Part shown: positions 19,488 to 27,315 of the stretch, piece by piece
Layout: the number at the start of each line of letters is the position of its first letter
Position numbering within the stretch: position 1 is the stretch's first letter
Origin: Candidatus Woesearchaeota archaeon
Lineage (GTDB): Archaea; Nanobdellota; Nanobdellia; Woesearchaeales; GW2011-AR9
Direction of reading: 5' to 3'
Assembly (NCBI GenBank): GCA_016188115.1
Contig: JACPIK010000002.1
Coordinates: forward strand, 460,125-524,124
DNA length: 64,000 nt
Position numbers and translations under genes: made by a program
Notes under the pieces: model-generated
What the model was told of the DNA's origin: nothing
The model's database searches: none
The model's input: the letters and a program-made list of their open reading frames with translations, nothing else

Positions 19488-19663
19488 AGAAAATCAGCGA
19501 GAAAGCCTCGATCTTTAGATCCAGGATGAATCGCATAGTGCTGATTTTCTGTTCAAGAAAGACTCTGTCTTTCTGAACCGGAAAACTAGTTTTCCGTGTT
19601 CCGAAAACTCGCAAGAACAAGAGAGAAGTGTAAAATCATAGCCTTCAGGTAAGCGAGTTTTCG
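19488..19663. ncRNA. Four consecutive hairpins: candidate structured RNA or DNA element
   Basis: Four helices follow one another in the 337-bp divergent spacer. S1: AGAAAATCAGC (19488-19498) with GCTGATTTTCT (19540-19550), perfect 11 bp around 41 nt. S2: GTTCAAGAAAGAC (19551-19563) with GTCTTTCTGAAC (19567-19578), one bulged A. S3: CGGAAAACTAGTTTTCCG (19579-19596), a perfect palindrome. S4: CGAAAACTCGC (19602-19612) with GCGAGTTTTCG (19653-19663), perfect 11 bp around 40 nt. S4 ends next to the carS TATA-like element. No match to tRNA, RNase P or SRP RNA motifs was seen. Transcription and strand are unknown. Confidence 0.45.
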
Positions 19664-19697
19664 TTATCTTTAAAAGCCCAAATGATCTCCTTCAATT

Positions 19698-20219
19698 ATG
19701 ACTTTACTCATCTTCATCCTTTCCTGCTTGTATTTCTTTTTACCAGCCTATATTGCTAATATGATGCCCGTCTTTGTTCGTAAGGTCCCTTTTCTGGCTA
19801 AACCAATTAGTGAAAAATATTTTGGTAAGAACAAAACCTGGCGAGGGCTTTTTTTTGCCACACTTGTAGGAGGAATCATTTTCATCATACAAAAAATCCT
19901 GTACAGCATAGGATTTACTCAACTTGCAATTATTGATTATAGTGACTTCTCACCCCTACTCGGTTTTGCCTTAGGCTTTGGCGCAATTATGGGCGACCTC
20001 ATCAAAAGCTATTACAAACGACAAGCAGAGATTGCACCTGGTCAGCCATGGTATGTCTTTGATCAAATTGACTTTGTCATAGGAGCAATTGTTGGATCAT
20101 TCCTCATTTACGTCCCAAATATTGAAGTGATTGTAGTGTTACTTGTGGCAAGTCCATTGTTACATTTAGGAGCAAATTATATTGGATTTCTACTTGGGAT
20201 GAGAGAAAGAAAAATTTAA
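19698..20219 (+). CDS. carS: CDP-archaeol synthase
   Basis: CarS activates unsaturated archaetidic acid with CTP to make CDP-archaeol, the precursor of archaeal phospholipids. The 173-residue integral membrane protein shows the family motifs: FGKNKTWRG, GFGAIMGDLIKSYYKRQAEIAPGQPW and DQIDFVIGAIVGS, within about five hydrophobic helices. A TATA-like CTTTAAAAG at about 19668-19677 lies some 25 bp from the ATG (leaderless). A CDP-alcohol phosphatidyltransferase, which could use CDP-archaeol, is encoded 1 kb away. Confidence 0.93.
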   Translation: MTLLIFILSCLYFFLPAYIANMMPVFVRKVPFLAKPISEKYFGKNKTWRGLFFATLVGGIIFIIQKILYSIGFTQLAIIDYSDFSPLLGFALGFGAIMGDLIKSYYKRQAEIAPGQPWYVFDQIDFVIGAIVGSFLIYVPNIEVIVVLLVASPLLHLGANYIGFLLGMRERKI

Positions 20220-20240
20220 TGTTGATTTGAGAAAGATAAT

Positions 20241-21098
20241 TTACCAGATAGTAACACTCATTTGATGTTTTGCTAAATCATCACCAAAAGACGCCGTTTT
20301 ACAAATCATCCTCATATGTTTCAAAAAAACATCTAAACCTTCAATATGTTTAGCAGTATAATCTAGGTGTCGTGCATAAATATTAACATCATGATTTATA
20401 TCAACTCCCGGAGTCATATAACTGATTGTAACAGTATAATTTTGAGTAGTATTAGGTTCAACATAATACAGATTGATAGAAACAACTAATCCCCCAGAGA
20501 TACCAACTATCTGTTTTGGAGAACCAAAGTGCCCATTGTCAAAGATTGCCGAATTAGCACTAGAGGTGGATTTAAAGCCAGGAGCCCAGATCTCATCAAT
20601 AAGATATTCAGATTCTGCTACTCGTTCAACAATCCCAAAGGAGGGATCGAATAGAATTGCATTGCCATACATTAAAGCTTGTTTTGCTTGAGTACCTTGA
20701 AGATTTTTTCCATTATCCATAATGCGCCGATTAGTTATCGCTAAAAAAAGATGAGCACCTCTGCTTCTCTGGGATAAATTACCAATCACCCCACCATTAC
20801 TATCTCGGCAGGTAGTCGAAGGAAGTCCAAAGAAAACAGGATCTGCTCCTTTAACACGAAATATACGACCTTGAGAATATAAATCAGGAAATTCTTTTGA
20901 AAGATCTATAAAAGACTGAACCATTAATTCATTACAGACCCCAGTGTGAGCATAACCTTGTTTTGAATAGAAATCAGGCAAAACAATTACTCTTTGTTTG
21001 GGAAACAGTAATGGCCCCTCAAGTCTTGTAACCCAATCTAGTCCACGATACGTATAATTTTTTACTTTCTCTTCGAGTGATTTTATGAGATCAACCAC
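20241..21098 (-). CDS. Putative papain/transglutaminase-fold protein (Cys-His-Asp triad), unknown substrate
   Basis: The protein has 285 residues. The start is a GTG at 21098, with TATA-like TTTTATAAA about 25 bp upstream (21119-21127), fitting a leaderless mRNA. No database-level family is recognised, but the spacing and context of C55 (HTGVCNELMV), H116 (RGAHLFLAIT) and D151 (NAILFDPSFGIV) resemble the catalytic triad of transglutaminase-like and arylamine N-acetyltransferase-like enzymes, where His is on a strand and Asp follows in a D-P/V-x-F-G context. No signal peptide. The C-terminal 90 residues are beta-rich. Function remains a hypothesis. Confidence 0.5.
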   Translation of the reverse strand: MVDLIKSLEEKVKNYTYRGLDWVTRLEGPLLFPKQRVIVLPDFYSKQGYAHTGVCNELMVQSFIDLSKEFPDLYSQGRIFRVKGADPVFFGLPSTTCRDSNGGVIGNLSQRSRGAHLFLAITNRRIMDNGKNLQGTQAKQALMYGNAILFDPSFGIVERVAESEYLIDEIWAPGFKSTSSANSAIFDNGHFGSPKQIVGISGGLVVSINLYYVEPNTTQNYTVTISYMTPGVDINHDVNIYARHLDYTAKHIEGLDVFLKHMRMICKTASFGDDLAKHQMSVTIW

Positions 21099-21202
21099 GT
21101 TTCCTTAAGAAAAAACGTGTTTTATAAAACTAATTGAAATTACTACTAAATAATAAAAACAAGAGAAACTACAAAGTTATCTTTAATAATGAGCCTTTTT
21201 GA

Positions 21203-21730
21203 TTATCCCTTCCTCATCATAACCCACTGCAATTGTCGTGCCAATACAAACATTGACGCAACACCGCTGCATAAATACGCCAGAATCGGGGAGAAAGACA
21301 GTGGAATAACTAACATAACAAACACGAGTGTTCTTGTAAACAAGATTGGGGCTTGTTCTCGACTCATAAAAAAGAAGATTTGCGCCAGTAGTGTAATACC
21401 TACAACAAGGTAAGCAAAATAATCCTGAAGAACATACCCCACTTTAACTAAAAACAACAACTCAATCAACCGATCACAACAGATATCATAAAAGTGACCG
21501 AAACGAGACGGTTTAGTTAAACGAGCTACTACCCCATCCATTGAATCAAAAAAGATATGCAAAATACCAAACAACACAAATAACCAATACGTTTGAAACA
21601 GAAAGTATACAGAGACCAGACCACAGAGTAAAGCCAGCGTGGTAAGAATATTTGCAGAGAGATGTAACCTCACAAACACTTTACCCACAGCAGCAAAGTT
21701 TCGACTTCGCCATTGGCGAAAATTCTCCAT
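21203..21730 (-). CDS. CDP-alcohol phosphatidyltransferase family protein
   Basis: Members join a CDP-activated lipid to an alcohol such as glycerol phosphate, serine or inositol phosphate in the membrane. The motif DSMDGVVAR, then G eight residues on, then D-x3-D (DICCD) matches the family signature DxxDGxxAR-x8-G-x3-D-x3-D completely, and four to five hydrophobic helices surround it. The ATG at 21730 (175 residues) fits a TATA-like element at about 21761-21770; an upstream frame extends to 21871 but would overlap the divergent dph2 gene and its promoter. The acceptor alcohol cannot be told. Confidence 0.85.
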   Translation of the reverse strand: MENFRQWRSRNFAAVGKVFVRLHLSANILTTLALLCGLVSVYFLFQTYWLFVLFGILHIFFDSMDGVVARLTKPSRFGHFYDICCDRLIELLFLVKVGYVLQDYFAYLVVGITLLAQIFFFMSREQAPILFTRTLVFVMLVIPLSFSPILAYLCSGVASMFVLARQLQWVMMRKG

Positions 21731-21819
21731 TCTTTCGTTAAACCACATAACCATGGAAACGTATATAAAGAAAACACTATAAAAAAGTTTGGGAAAACAA
21801 ACCAGAAAAAGACTACAAA

Positions 21820-22092
21820 ATGCCACTCTACGCCGCAGAAACCAAAAAAGCCATTGAACACATTCAGACAACCGGAGCTAAAGTGGTCTGTATTCAATTA
21901 CCCGACGGGATGAAACCCTACGCTAAAGAAATTGAAGCAGAGATCTCATCCAAAACCGGTGCACGTGTGCTTATCTGGCTCGGCAGCAATTTTGGTGCCT
22001 GTGATATTCCTCTCGGCCTTAGTAAAATGGGTATTGATCTTTTGATTAGCTGGGGACACAACATCTTTCACAAGAAACAGGAGGGGTGGTAA
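21820..22092 (+). CDS. dph2: Diphthamide synthase Dph2, N-terminal domain (split gene, part 1)
   Basis: Dph2 is the radical iron-sulfur enzyme that transfers 3-amino-3-carboxypropyl to a histidine of elongation factor 2, the first step of diphthamide. This 90-residue product is domain 1: VVCIQLPDGMKPYA at the start and the first cluster cysteine C61 in SNFGACDIP, ending in LLISWGHN. A TAA at 22090-22092 then interrupts the frame. The remaining two domains follow in the same frame as a separate reading frame. A TATA-like CTATAAAAA (about 21777-21786) lies upstream. Confidence 0.85.
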   Translation: MPLYAAETKKAIEHIQTTGAKVVCIQLPDGMKPYAKEIEAEISSKTGARVLIWLGSNFGACDIPLGLSKMGIDLLISWGHNIFHKKQEGW

Positions 22093-22095
22093 AAA

Positions 22096-22833
22096 GTGGA
22101 AATAATGTTTCTCGAAGCACCATTCACCGGTACTGTTGAATTATGTACAAAAACGATTGACTATCTCAAAAAGAATAGTATCAAAACAGTGGGTCTCTAT
22201 GCATCAGTACAGTTTGTCAATCAACTAGAGACTATCGAACAACAACTCAAAAAACTCAACATCACTATTATCTCTTCTAAAGCTGATCGCACCCACGTCA
22301 AAACACAACTGCTTGGCTGCGATAATGACAAGAACTCCCTTCATCTCACTGATGAACAAAAAGAACAGATTCAAGTCTATCTCTACATTGGCGATGGTAA
22401 ATTTCATCCACTCGCGTTAGTCTATGCACAACGCGGCGATACAAATCCTAAAGAAGTATTATGTAATGACCCTGTAGCCAAAGACCTTAAGATTATGGAA
22501 GTGGATGATATTCGAATCATGTTGCAGAGGTATCGTGGCTCATTACTCAAATTCGTTAGCGCCAAGACAGTTGGGGTCTTAATTACAATCAAACCTGGTC
22601 AAGAACACCTCAAACCAGCATTGGAATTAGAAAAACAATATCCTGACAAAAAATTTTACTTCTTTGTTGATAACGTCATCTCATTTGATCAATTAGAGAA
22701 TTTTAACTTTATTGACGTCTGGGTCAATACTGCCTGCCCGCGTGTCGGCTTTGACGATCAAGAGAAGTTTATGAAGGGCGTTGTCAATTTACATGATGCA
22801 CTAAATGCGGTTGAGATTGTGGGAGAAGAGTAA
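22096..22833 (+). CDS. dph2: Diphthamide synthase Dph2, domains 2 and 3 (split gene, part 2)
   Basis: This reading frame (245 residues from a GTG at 22096; an ATG at 22105 is an alternative) continues Dph2 in the same frame after one stop codon. It keeps cluster cysteines two and three: C75 in QLLGCDND and C214 in VNTACPRVG, so together the two products have all three ligands. A Shine-Dalgarno-like AGGAGGGG (22079-22086) ends about 9 bp before the GTG, inside the last codons of part 1, supporting separate translation. The break falls in the linker between domains 1 and 2. A nonsense mutation or base-calling error remains possible. Confidence 0.85.
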   Translation: MEIMFLEAPFTGTVELCTKTIDYLKKNSIKTVGLYASVQFVNQLETIEQQLKKLNITIISSKADRTHVKTQLLGCDNDKNSLHLTDEQKEQIQVYLYIGDGKFHPLALVYAQRGDTNPKEVLCNDPVAKDLKIMEVDDIRIMLQRYRGSLLKFVSAKTVGVLITIKPGQEHLKPALELEKQYPDKKFYFFVDNVISFDQLENFNFIDVWVNTACPRVGFDDQEKFMKGVVNLHDALNAVEIVGEE

Positions 22834-22835
22834 GT

Positions 22836-23633
22836 CTATTGATCTCGTGCCAGCAGTACATATGATTGAAGCATCTTAAGACCATCTACACTAATGGGTT
22901 CATCTGTCCAACTGTTAGGACCATTGCCCTGCTTTGTTTGAATCATTCGAGTTTTTCCAGTATGACCTAATCTGATTACTTGATCTCGATTTAACGATCC
23001 CGGGAAATCAAAATAGAGTACTTGTTCATTATGTCCAAGAATTGTAAAAGAAAATCGATCACTAAATGGAAACGTGATGCTACCACTTAAATTATAGTTT
23101 ACTGTGTATTGAATTGGTTGAGAACCCGCTGTGTTGTGTGATAATGTACGTCCCTCCAATCGTTGATTCCAACATAATAGGTTGGTCATTGCACTTAACT
23201 CATATTTCTCAAAAGCATACCTATCTTTTACAATAACCCCTAAAGGCACACATATACCAAAACTTCTGTGTTTTTCAATAGGGATTTTACCATTTTGTGA
23301 GTTACAATATGCAACAATCTCAGCTGGACTTGCAACGCGAAGCCCTTCTGCTAGTGTATCTAGTTCTTGAAGAACAGTATTGAGCACAGCAACTTGACGA
23401 TAATCATTAAAAGTAAAATTAGCACCATTTGGTTTCTCCCCGTCATCGATACTTATTGAGCTTGATTCTCTCTTTTCTTTATCAAACGCTGTAACGAGCC
23501 ATTTTTGTGCTCTTCGAACCCTACTATCTTCTTCAGCAAAATAAGCGTTTACAAGATCAACTAAGTCATTTCCAGATAAACTTGTACCAAGTACCCGTGC
23601 GTCATTGCGAAAAAAGTCGAATGTGGTAACCAT
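22836..23633 (-). CDS. Unknown protein, last gene of a three-gene operon
   Basis: I do not recognise this 265-residue protein. It has no signal peptide or membrane helix; the N-terminal half is helical (EEDSRVRRAQKWLV, QVAVLNTVLQELDTLAEGL) and the C-terminal half beta-rich with several aromatic strands (TVNYNLSGSITFPFSDRFSFTI). Its ATG follows the stop of the preceding gene by two bases (TAAATATG), so it is translationally linked. It ends two bases short of the converging dph2 gene. Confidence 0.65.
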   Translation of the reverse strand: MVTTFDFFRNDARVLGTSLSGNDLVDLVNAYFAEEDSRVRRAQKWLVTAFDKEKRESSSISIDDGEKPNGANFTFNDYRQVAVLNTVLQELDTLAEGLRVASPAEIVAYCNSQNGKIPIEKHRSFGICVPLGVIVKDRYAFEKYELSAMTNLLCWNQRLEGRTLSHNTAGSQPIQYTVNYNLSGSITFPFSDRFSFTILGHNEQVLYFDFPGSLNRDQVIRLGHTGKTRMIQTKQGNGPNSWTDEPISVDGLKMLQSYVLLARDQ

Positions 23634-23635
23634 AT

Positions 23636-24067
23636 TTACTTGCTCTTACGCGTATCATTCCATTTTGGTTTGGTGCGATTTCCGTTATCATCAACACTAC
23701 GACGATTTTGTTCAAATCGTGCACGATATTCCTTGTCTAATCCTTTTGGGGGGTCTTTTTTAGTATCTTTATAGTACCTCATAGCGTCGCCTAATTCGCC
23801 ATCAGTCATCTTTTCTGGAGATTTTTCACCCCACTGACTTTTTCCCATCAATGAACAATAATCCGTGGCACCCAAGATTGGTTCTAAACCACGACCGGTT
23901 TCTCTAGAACGATAATCAGCATTGAAAACAATAGCATTACCAGAAAACGCAGGTTGATAACTACTACTTTGAGTAACTAAAACATCAAGCCTATCACGAA
24001 GAGTATCTTTAACATTGCGAGCAGCATTAACAGCCGCACTATACATTCTTTGAATTGCAGAATACAT
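23636..24067 (-). CDS. Unknown basic protein, middle gene of a three-gene operon
   Basis: A 143-residue protein of unknown function. It opens with an amphipathic helix (AIQRMYSAAVNAARNVKDTLRDRLDVL) and ends in a polar, lysine/arginine-rich and probably disordered tail (from about residue 95: DTKKDPPKG ... KWNDTRKSK). No catalytic motif is visible. Junctions to both neighbours are TAAATATG, a two-base spacing. Confidence 0.6.
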   Translation of the reverse strand: MYSAIQRMYSAAVNAARNVKDTLRDRLDVLVTQSSSYQPAFSGNAIVFNADYRSRETGRGLEPILGATDYCSLMGKSQWGEKSPEKMTDGELGDAMRYYKDTKKDPPKGLDKEYRARFEQNRRSVDDNGNRTKPKWNDTRKSK

Positions 24068-24069
24068 AT

Positions 24070-24441
24070 TTAATCACGTTTCGGCTGATTTACATCACTC
24101 AGAAATTGTTCTAAAACACCCACATGAAGTAGAATCTGTTCCCTTTCCAACTGATCATACAAATCACGGGCTGGGCTCATTGGATTCAGATTTTTGCAAT
24201 CCATGCTTACCAGTGAAATACCACTAGGAGAAAAAATATCCATACCATAAGTGAGATTTTTTCCTACTTGTCGATCTTTATAGACAGCAACACGATAATC
24301 TAAAGCTTTTTTAGCAGTAATAACTCCAGCAGGAGCACTAAATTCAAACCGTCGTGCTGTGCCAGCATCGTATTCTCGAAAAGACCATTGAGTAGCTCCT
24401 CGCGCAAGGGTGAGTGCTTGTGATAGTCGAATATATTCCAT
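24070..24441 (-). CDS. Unknown protein, first gene of a three-gene operon
   Basis: A 123-residue protein with no recognised family. It looks like a compact alpha/beta protein (RRFEFSAPAGVITAKKALDYRVAVY, YGMDIFSPSGISLVSMDCKNL) followed by a helical C-terminus. The ATG has a purine-rich stretch (GGGGGGAAGGG) about 6 bp upstream that may serve as ribosome binding site. It leads the operon of three unknown genes. Confidence 0.6.
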   Translation of the reverse strand: MEYIRLSQALTLARGATQWSFREYDAGTARRFEFSAPAGVITAKKALDYRVAVYKDRQVGKNLTYGMDIFSPSGISLVSMDCKNLNPMSPARDLYDQLEREQILLHVGVLEQFLSDVNQPKRD

Positions 24442-24561
24442 GTTCCCTTCCCCCCATTCAAAAGATGAAAAATCAGAATCCAGTTACTACTTTAACCTAA
24501 TTCTTATTATTAATATTAATTATCCACAATATTAATAAATAAAACTGCAAAAAAACAAAAA

Positions 24562-25482
24562 ATGCAACGAAAAATCATTGCTCAGGGTCTTGGCGGAAGA
24601 ACGATCTTTTTACCAATCAAATGGGTGCGGGAAAATGATCTAAAACCGGGAGAAGAGATAACTCTCATCGAAAAAGGAAGCAATCTTGTATTGTGCGCAC
24701 AAAAACCCGCCCACCAAAAAATCGCCATCAACATCAGTTCTGAACATGATCGAACAATTCGCATTCAGTTGCAAAATGTCTATCGATTAGGATATGATAA
24801 TATTGAAATAAAGTACATAAATGCAAAACAACGCAGAACTATCCAAGATCTCGTTGAAAAGTATTTCCTCGGATTTGAGATTATTGAAGAAAAAGAGAAT
24901 CTACTTCTTATCCGCGCCATTGCAGAATCACACGCCACCAGTCATGAAACAATGCTACAACGCATGTTTTATATTATTGCAGAAACATTTATTGAACTAA
25001 AATTATCAATAGAAGCAAACTCAGCAAAAAGTGAGAGTATCAAAGAGTATGCAGAGAAAATTACCAAATATGATAACTTCTTGCGACGAATCATTAGTAC
25101 AAAGAAACTCTTTGATGATAAAACGTATCTTTATTGGTCATTAAGTACCTATCTTAATCTTATTGAACGCAACCTCATTCATCTCTACGAACAGTTACCC
25201 CTCGACAAAAAAGCAACCCCTAAAACTAAAGAACTCTTGCTGTTATTAGAATCAACATTTTCTGAAATGAAGAAAGGGTTTCTAACAAAACAGGGAAAAG
25301 AAATAGAATCAGCATCAGAAAAAATTAACAAAGCACTCAACAGTTCTTTTCTTCCTGCGTTAACAACCAGTTTACCCCGTGAAAGAATAGCTATTTATTA
25401 CTGTGCCGAGCTCTCCCGCTTACTCTACTTAATTAGCTCACCGTTGTATGGGATTCTTTGTTTAGAAAAATCAGAAACGTAG
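24562..25482 (+). CDS. SpoVT/AbrB-domain protein with PhoU-like helical region
   Basis: A 306-residue protein. Residues 1-50 form an AbrB/SpoVT swapped-hairpin DNA-binding domain (KIIAQGLGGRTIFLPIKWVRENDLKPGEEITLIEKGSNLVL). The rest is largely helical and resembles PhoU-type bundles (IKEYAEKITKYDNFLRRI, and YCAELSRLLYLIS). Archaeal proteins with this architecture are often annotated as phosphate-uptake regulators, but no phosphate transporter is nearby. It probably controls transcription; the ligand is unknown. Confidence 0.75.
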   Translation: MQRKIIAQGLGGRTIFLPIKWVRENDLKPGEEITLIEKGSNLVLCAQKPAHQKIAINISSEHDRTIRIQLQNVYRLGYDNIEIKYINAKQRRTIQDLVEKYFLGFEIIEEKENLLLIRAIAESHATSHETMLQRMFYIIAETFIELKLSIEANSAKSESIKEYAEKITKYDNFLRRIISTKKLFDDKTYLYWSLSTYLNLIERNLIHLYEQLPLDKKATPKTKELLLLLESTFSEMKKGFLTKQGKEIESASEKINKALNSSFLPALTTSLPRERIAIYYCAELSRLLYLISSPLYGILCLEKSET

Positions 25483-25487
25483 TTCAA

Positions 25488-27092
25488 TCAAATCTTTAAC
25501 TGCACTAGATATTTAGTTGCCAACCCCATGTAATGAGTAGCAACGGCATTCTGACCAGCTTTCCACATCCCATAACGCACTGCATTAACAAACGAAATTT
25601 CCAGAGAACGAGTAGCAAAGTCAGCATCACCGGTATGAGCCGTGTATTCTCTTCCATTTACTACTAACTCTACTTCACGACGCAACGCCAGATATACTTT
25701 CGCAGCAGCAGGGATATTTGCAACTTCTAATTTACCTAAATCAAATTCCGGATTACCTGCGCGAGCATGACTTGCATCCCCCAATGGTCTAACACCTAAT
25801 GGACTACCCCAGACGTTTTCAGGTCGTGCATCCCCATGGATAATTGTTGTAGGATTTTCATGAGCATACTGATGCACGCGCGGAACAATAGCACAATAAG
25901 CGGTTTTGAAAGAACGAAATTGTTCTCTCATTGATGTATCTTGACACCCGGCCAAGCGTTGTTCAATAAATTCCCAAGGATGGACTAAAGAAAATAATGG
26001 CTTAAGATAAGGCAGAGGAGAATGAGAATGATTATCTTGTGTTAGAAGAGTATGCGCCACTGCACGATTAAATATATCCATATAGATTGGGTTGTCTTCT
26101 TTTAATTGAGAGAAACGAGATCGTACTGCTGCCGAGGAAAAAACATCTTGTCGTAACGTAAAATAAGTATATTGATCTTGCATACTAACAATATCATCAT
26201 TTTCTGTACCCAACGTCACTAACGCCGCAACAGCAGATTGGTCAGCGTAAAGACAAGACAGAACCCGTGGTGTAATCACCCGAAGCAGAGGATGAGCCGC
26301 AGCAATAGAAAGATAGGCAAATTCATTGGCAATCTCCACCGGACGAGAGATTTTAAGATAGGCAGTCTTACCCGCAAACGGTTGATTGTCTGCAAGCGTA
26401 AATGGCACGACAAGTCCAGAATATGTCTCTGTAATTGCATGCCGAGGATCGATTAACGAAAGCTGTTGGGCAGTTTCAAACACAGCATCTAATTTCTCTG
26501 AAGGAACACCCAATTCAATAAAGATATCTTTGAGAGATTGTAGCCCCGCTTTCGGCGAATGGTGTAATTCTTCTAAATAAGGCATTGCTTGATCTAGATC
26601 ATGGAGAGGAGATTGAATATAACTTAAAGGAAGTACCTCACTAAATTTTTCTCGTAAATTAGTATCCTGACGAGGATCAATACCAAAGAGGCGATGAGTC
26701 CAGCCATAATCAGACCCATATCTACCAACAATAGTATTAGCAAGTCTTTCTAAACCTACTTTAATTCTTGCGCCAAAAGCGCGAGGAAAGTTCTCTGCCA
26801 TCCCTTCAGGCAAACCTGTTTCTTCTCCTTGACGAGCAAGAAAGTACAATTCTCTTGCTTGATTTGAAGGTTCCCGATCTAGAGGTTTTTCCCGACAATA
26901 GCCAGTCCCTAAAGCAGCATCAGTAATGATAGTACAACTAGTGATAAACCAGCAAAAACGCTGATCAGCAAAATCTGTAGAAACTGAGTTATCAATAAGA
27001 TCAGCAAACGTACGCCATGCAACACTTGCAACTAAAGCATCAGCCAACATATTATCGAGAGTCTCGCCGCTCCCCCTATGTCTTCTTCCCAT
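25488..27092 (-). CDS. APH/choline kinase-fold phosphotransferase-like protein, long N-terminal extension
   Basis: The 534-residue protein has an aminoglycoside phosphotransferase-like C-terminal part. The catalytic loop reads IIHGDARPENV (about 417-427) and the metal loop region reads GDASHARAGNPEFDLGKLE, where the usual DFG/DxD aspartate context is altered but the trailing NPEFDLGK matches the APH pattern (gdP.fDLa). About 200 residues precede the kinase fold and are not recognised. Start ATG 27092 has an AT-rich promoter element about 27-30 bp upstream. The substrate could be a sugar, choline-like alcohol or small metabolite; antibiotic resistance is not implied. Confidence 0.6.
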   Translation of the reverse strand: MGRRHRGSGETLDNMLADALVASVAWRTFADLIDNSVSTDFADQRFCWFITSCTIITDAALGTGYCREKPLDREPSNQARELYFLARQGEETGLPEGMAENFPRAFGARIKVGLERLANTIVGRYGSDYGWTHRLFGIDPRQDTNLREKFSEVLPLSYIQSPLHDLDQAMPYLEELHHSPKAGLQSLKDIFIELGVPSEKLDAVFETAQQLSLIDPRHAITETYSGLVVPFTLADNQPFAGKTAYLKISRPVEIANEFAYLSIAAAHPLLRVITPRVLSCLYADQSAVAALVTLGTENDDIVSMQDQYTYFTLRQDVFSSAAVRSRFSQLKEDNPIYMDIFNRAVAHTLLTQDNHSHSPLPYLKPLFSLVHPWEFIEQRLAGCQDTSMREQFRSFKTAYCAIVPRVHQYAHENPTTIIHGDARPENVWGSPLGVRPLGDASHARAGNPEFDLGKLEVANIPAAAKVYLALRREVELVVNGREYTAHTGDADFATRSLEISFVNAVRYGMWKAGQNAVATHYMGLATKYLVQLKI

Positions 27093-27220
27093 CAAGAGAG
27101 CAAAAATGAACTTTCTTTTTAATTTTAACTACTTTTTAGAGACTAAGAAATAGTAGTTAATAATCAAAAAAGAATACTTACTAGACCACACAAACCCCAC
27201 CCCCTCCGTCGACACCCTCT

Positions 27221-27236
27221 CGAAAGCTTTAAATAC
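27221..27236 (+). promoter_or_regulatory. Strong BRE/TATA promoter
   Basis: CGAAAG directly followed by CTTTAAATAC is an almost ideal archaeal BRE plus TATA box, the best in the window. It serves the small basic repeat protein gene, with an expected start near 27258 and a leader of about 60 nt ending in a full GGAGG ribosome binding site. Confidence 0.85.
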
Positions 27237-27315
27237 TTTCCATGTATCCATAGACCTGGAAATAATCATTTTCCGACGGGGGCTTATGTTCTCGAACAAA
27301 AAGGAGGAATAGAAA

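Noticed and set aside
19488-19663. Known structured RNA (tRNA, RNase P RNA, SRP RNA) for the hairpin array.
   Set aside because: I did not see a T-loop GTTCRA arm, the RNase P GAGGAAAGTC core or the SRP GNAR tetraloop; the element is kept as an unidentified structure.
21731-21871. Longer N-terminus for the CDP-alcohol transferase.
   Set aside because: It would overlap the divergent dph2 start and place the promoter inside the coding region; the start at 21730 fits the TATA element.
21820-22833. A frameshift in dph2.
   Set aside because: Both halves are in the same frame (start positions differ by a multiple of three); only a single TAA lies between them.
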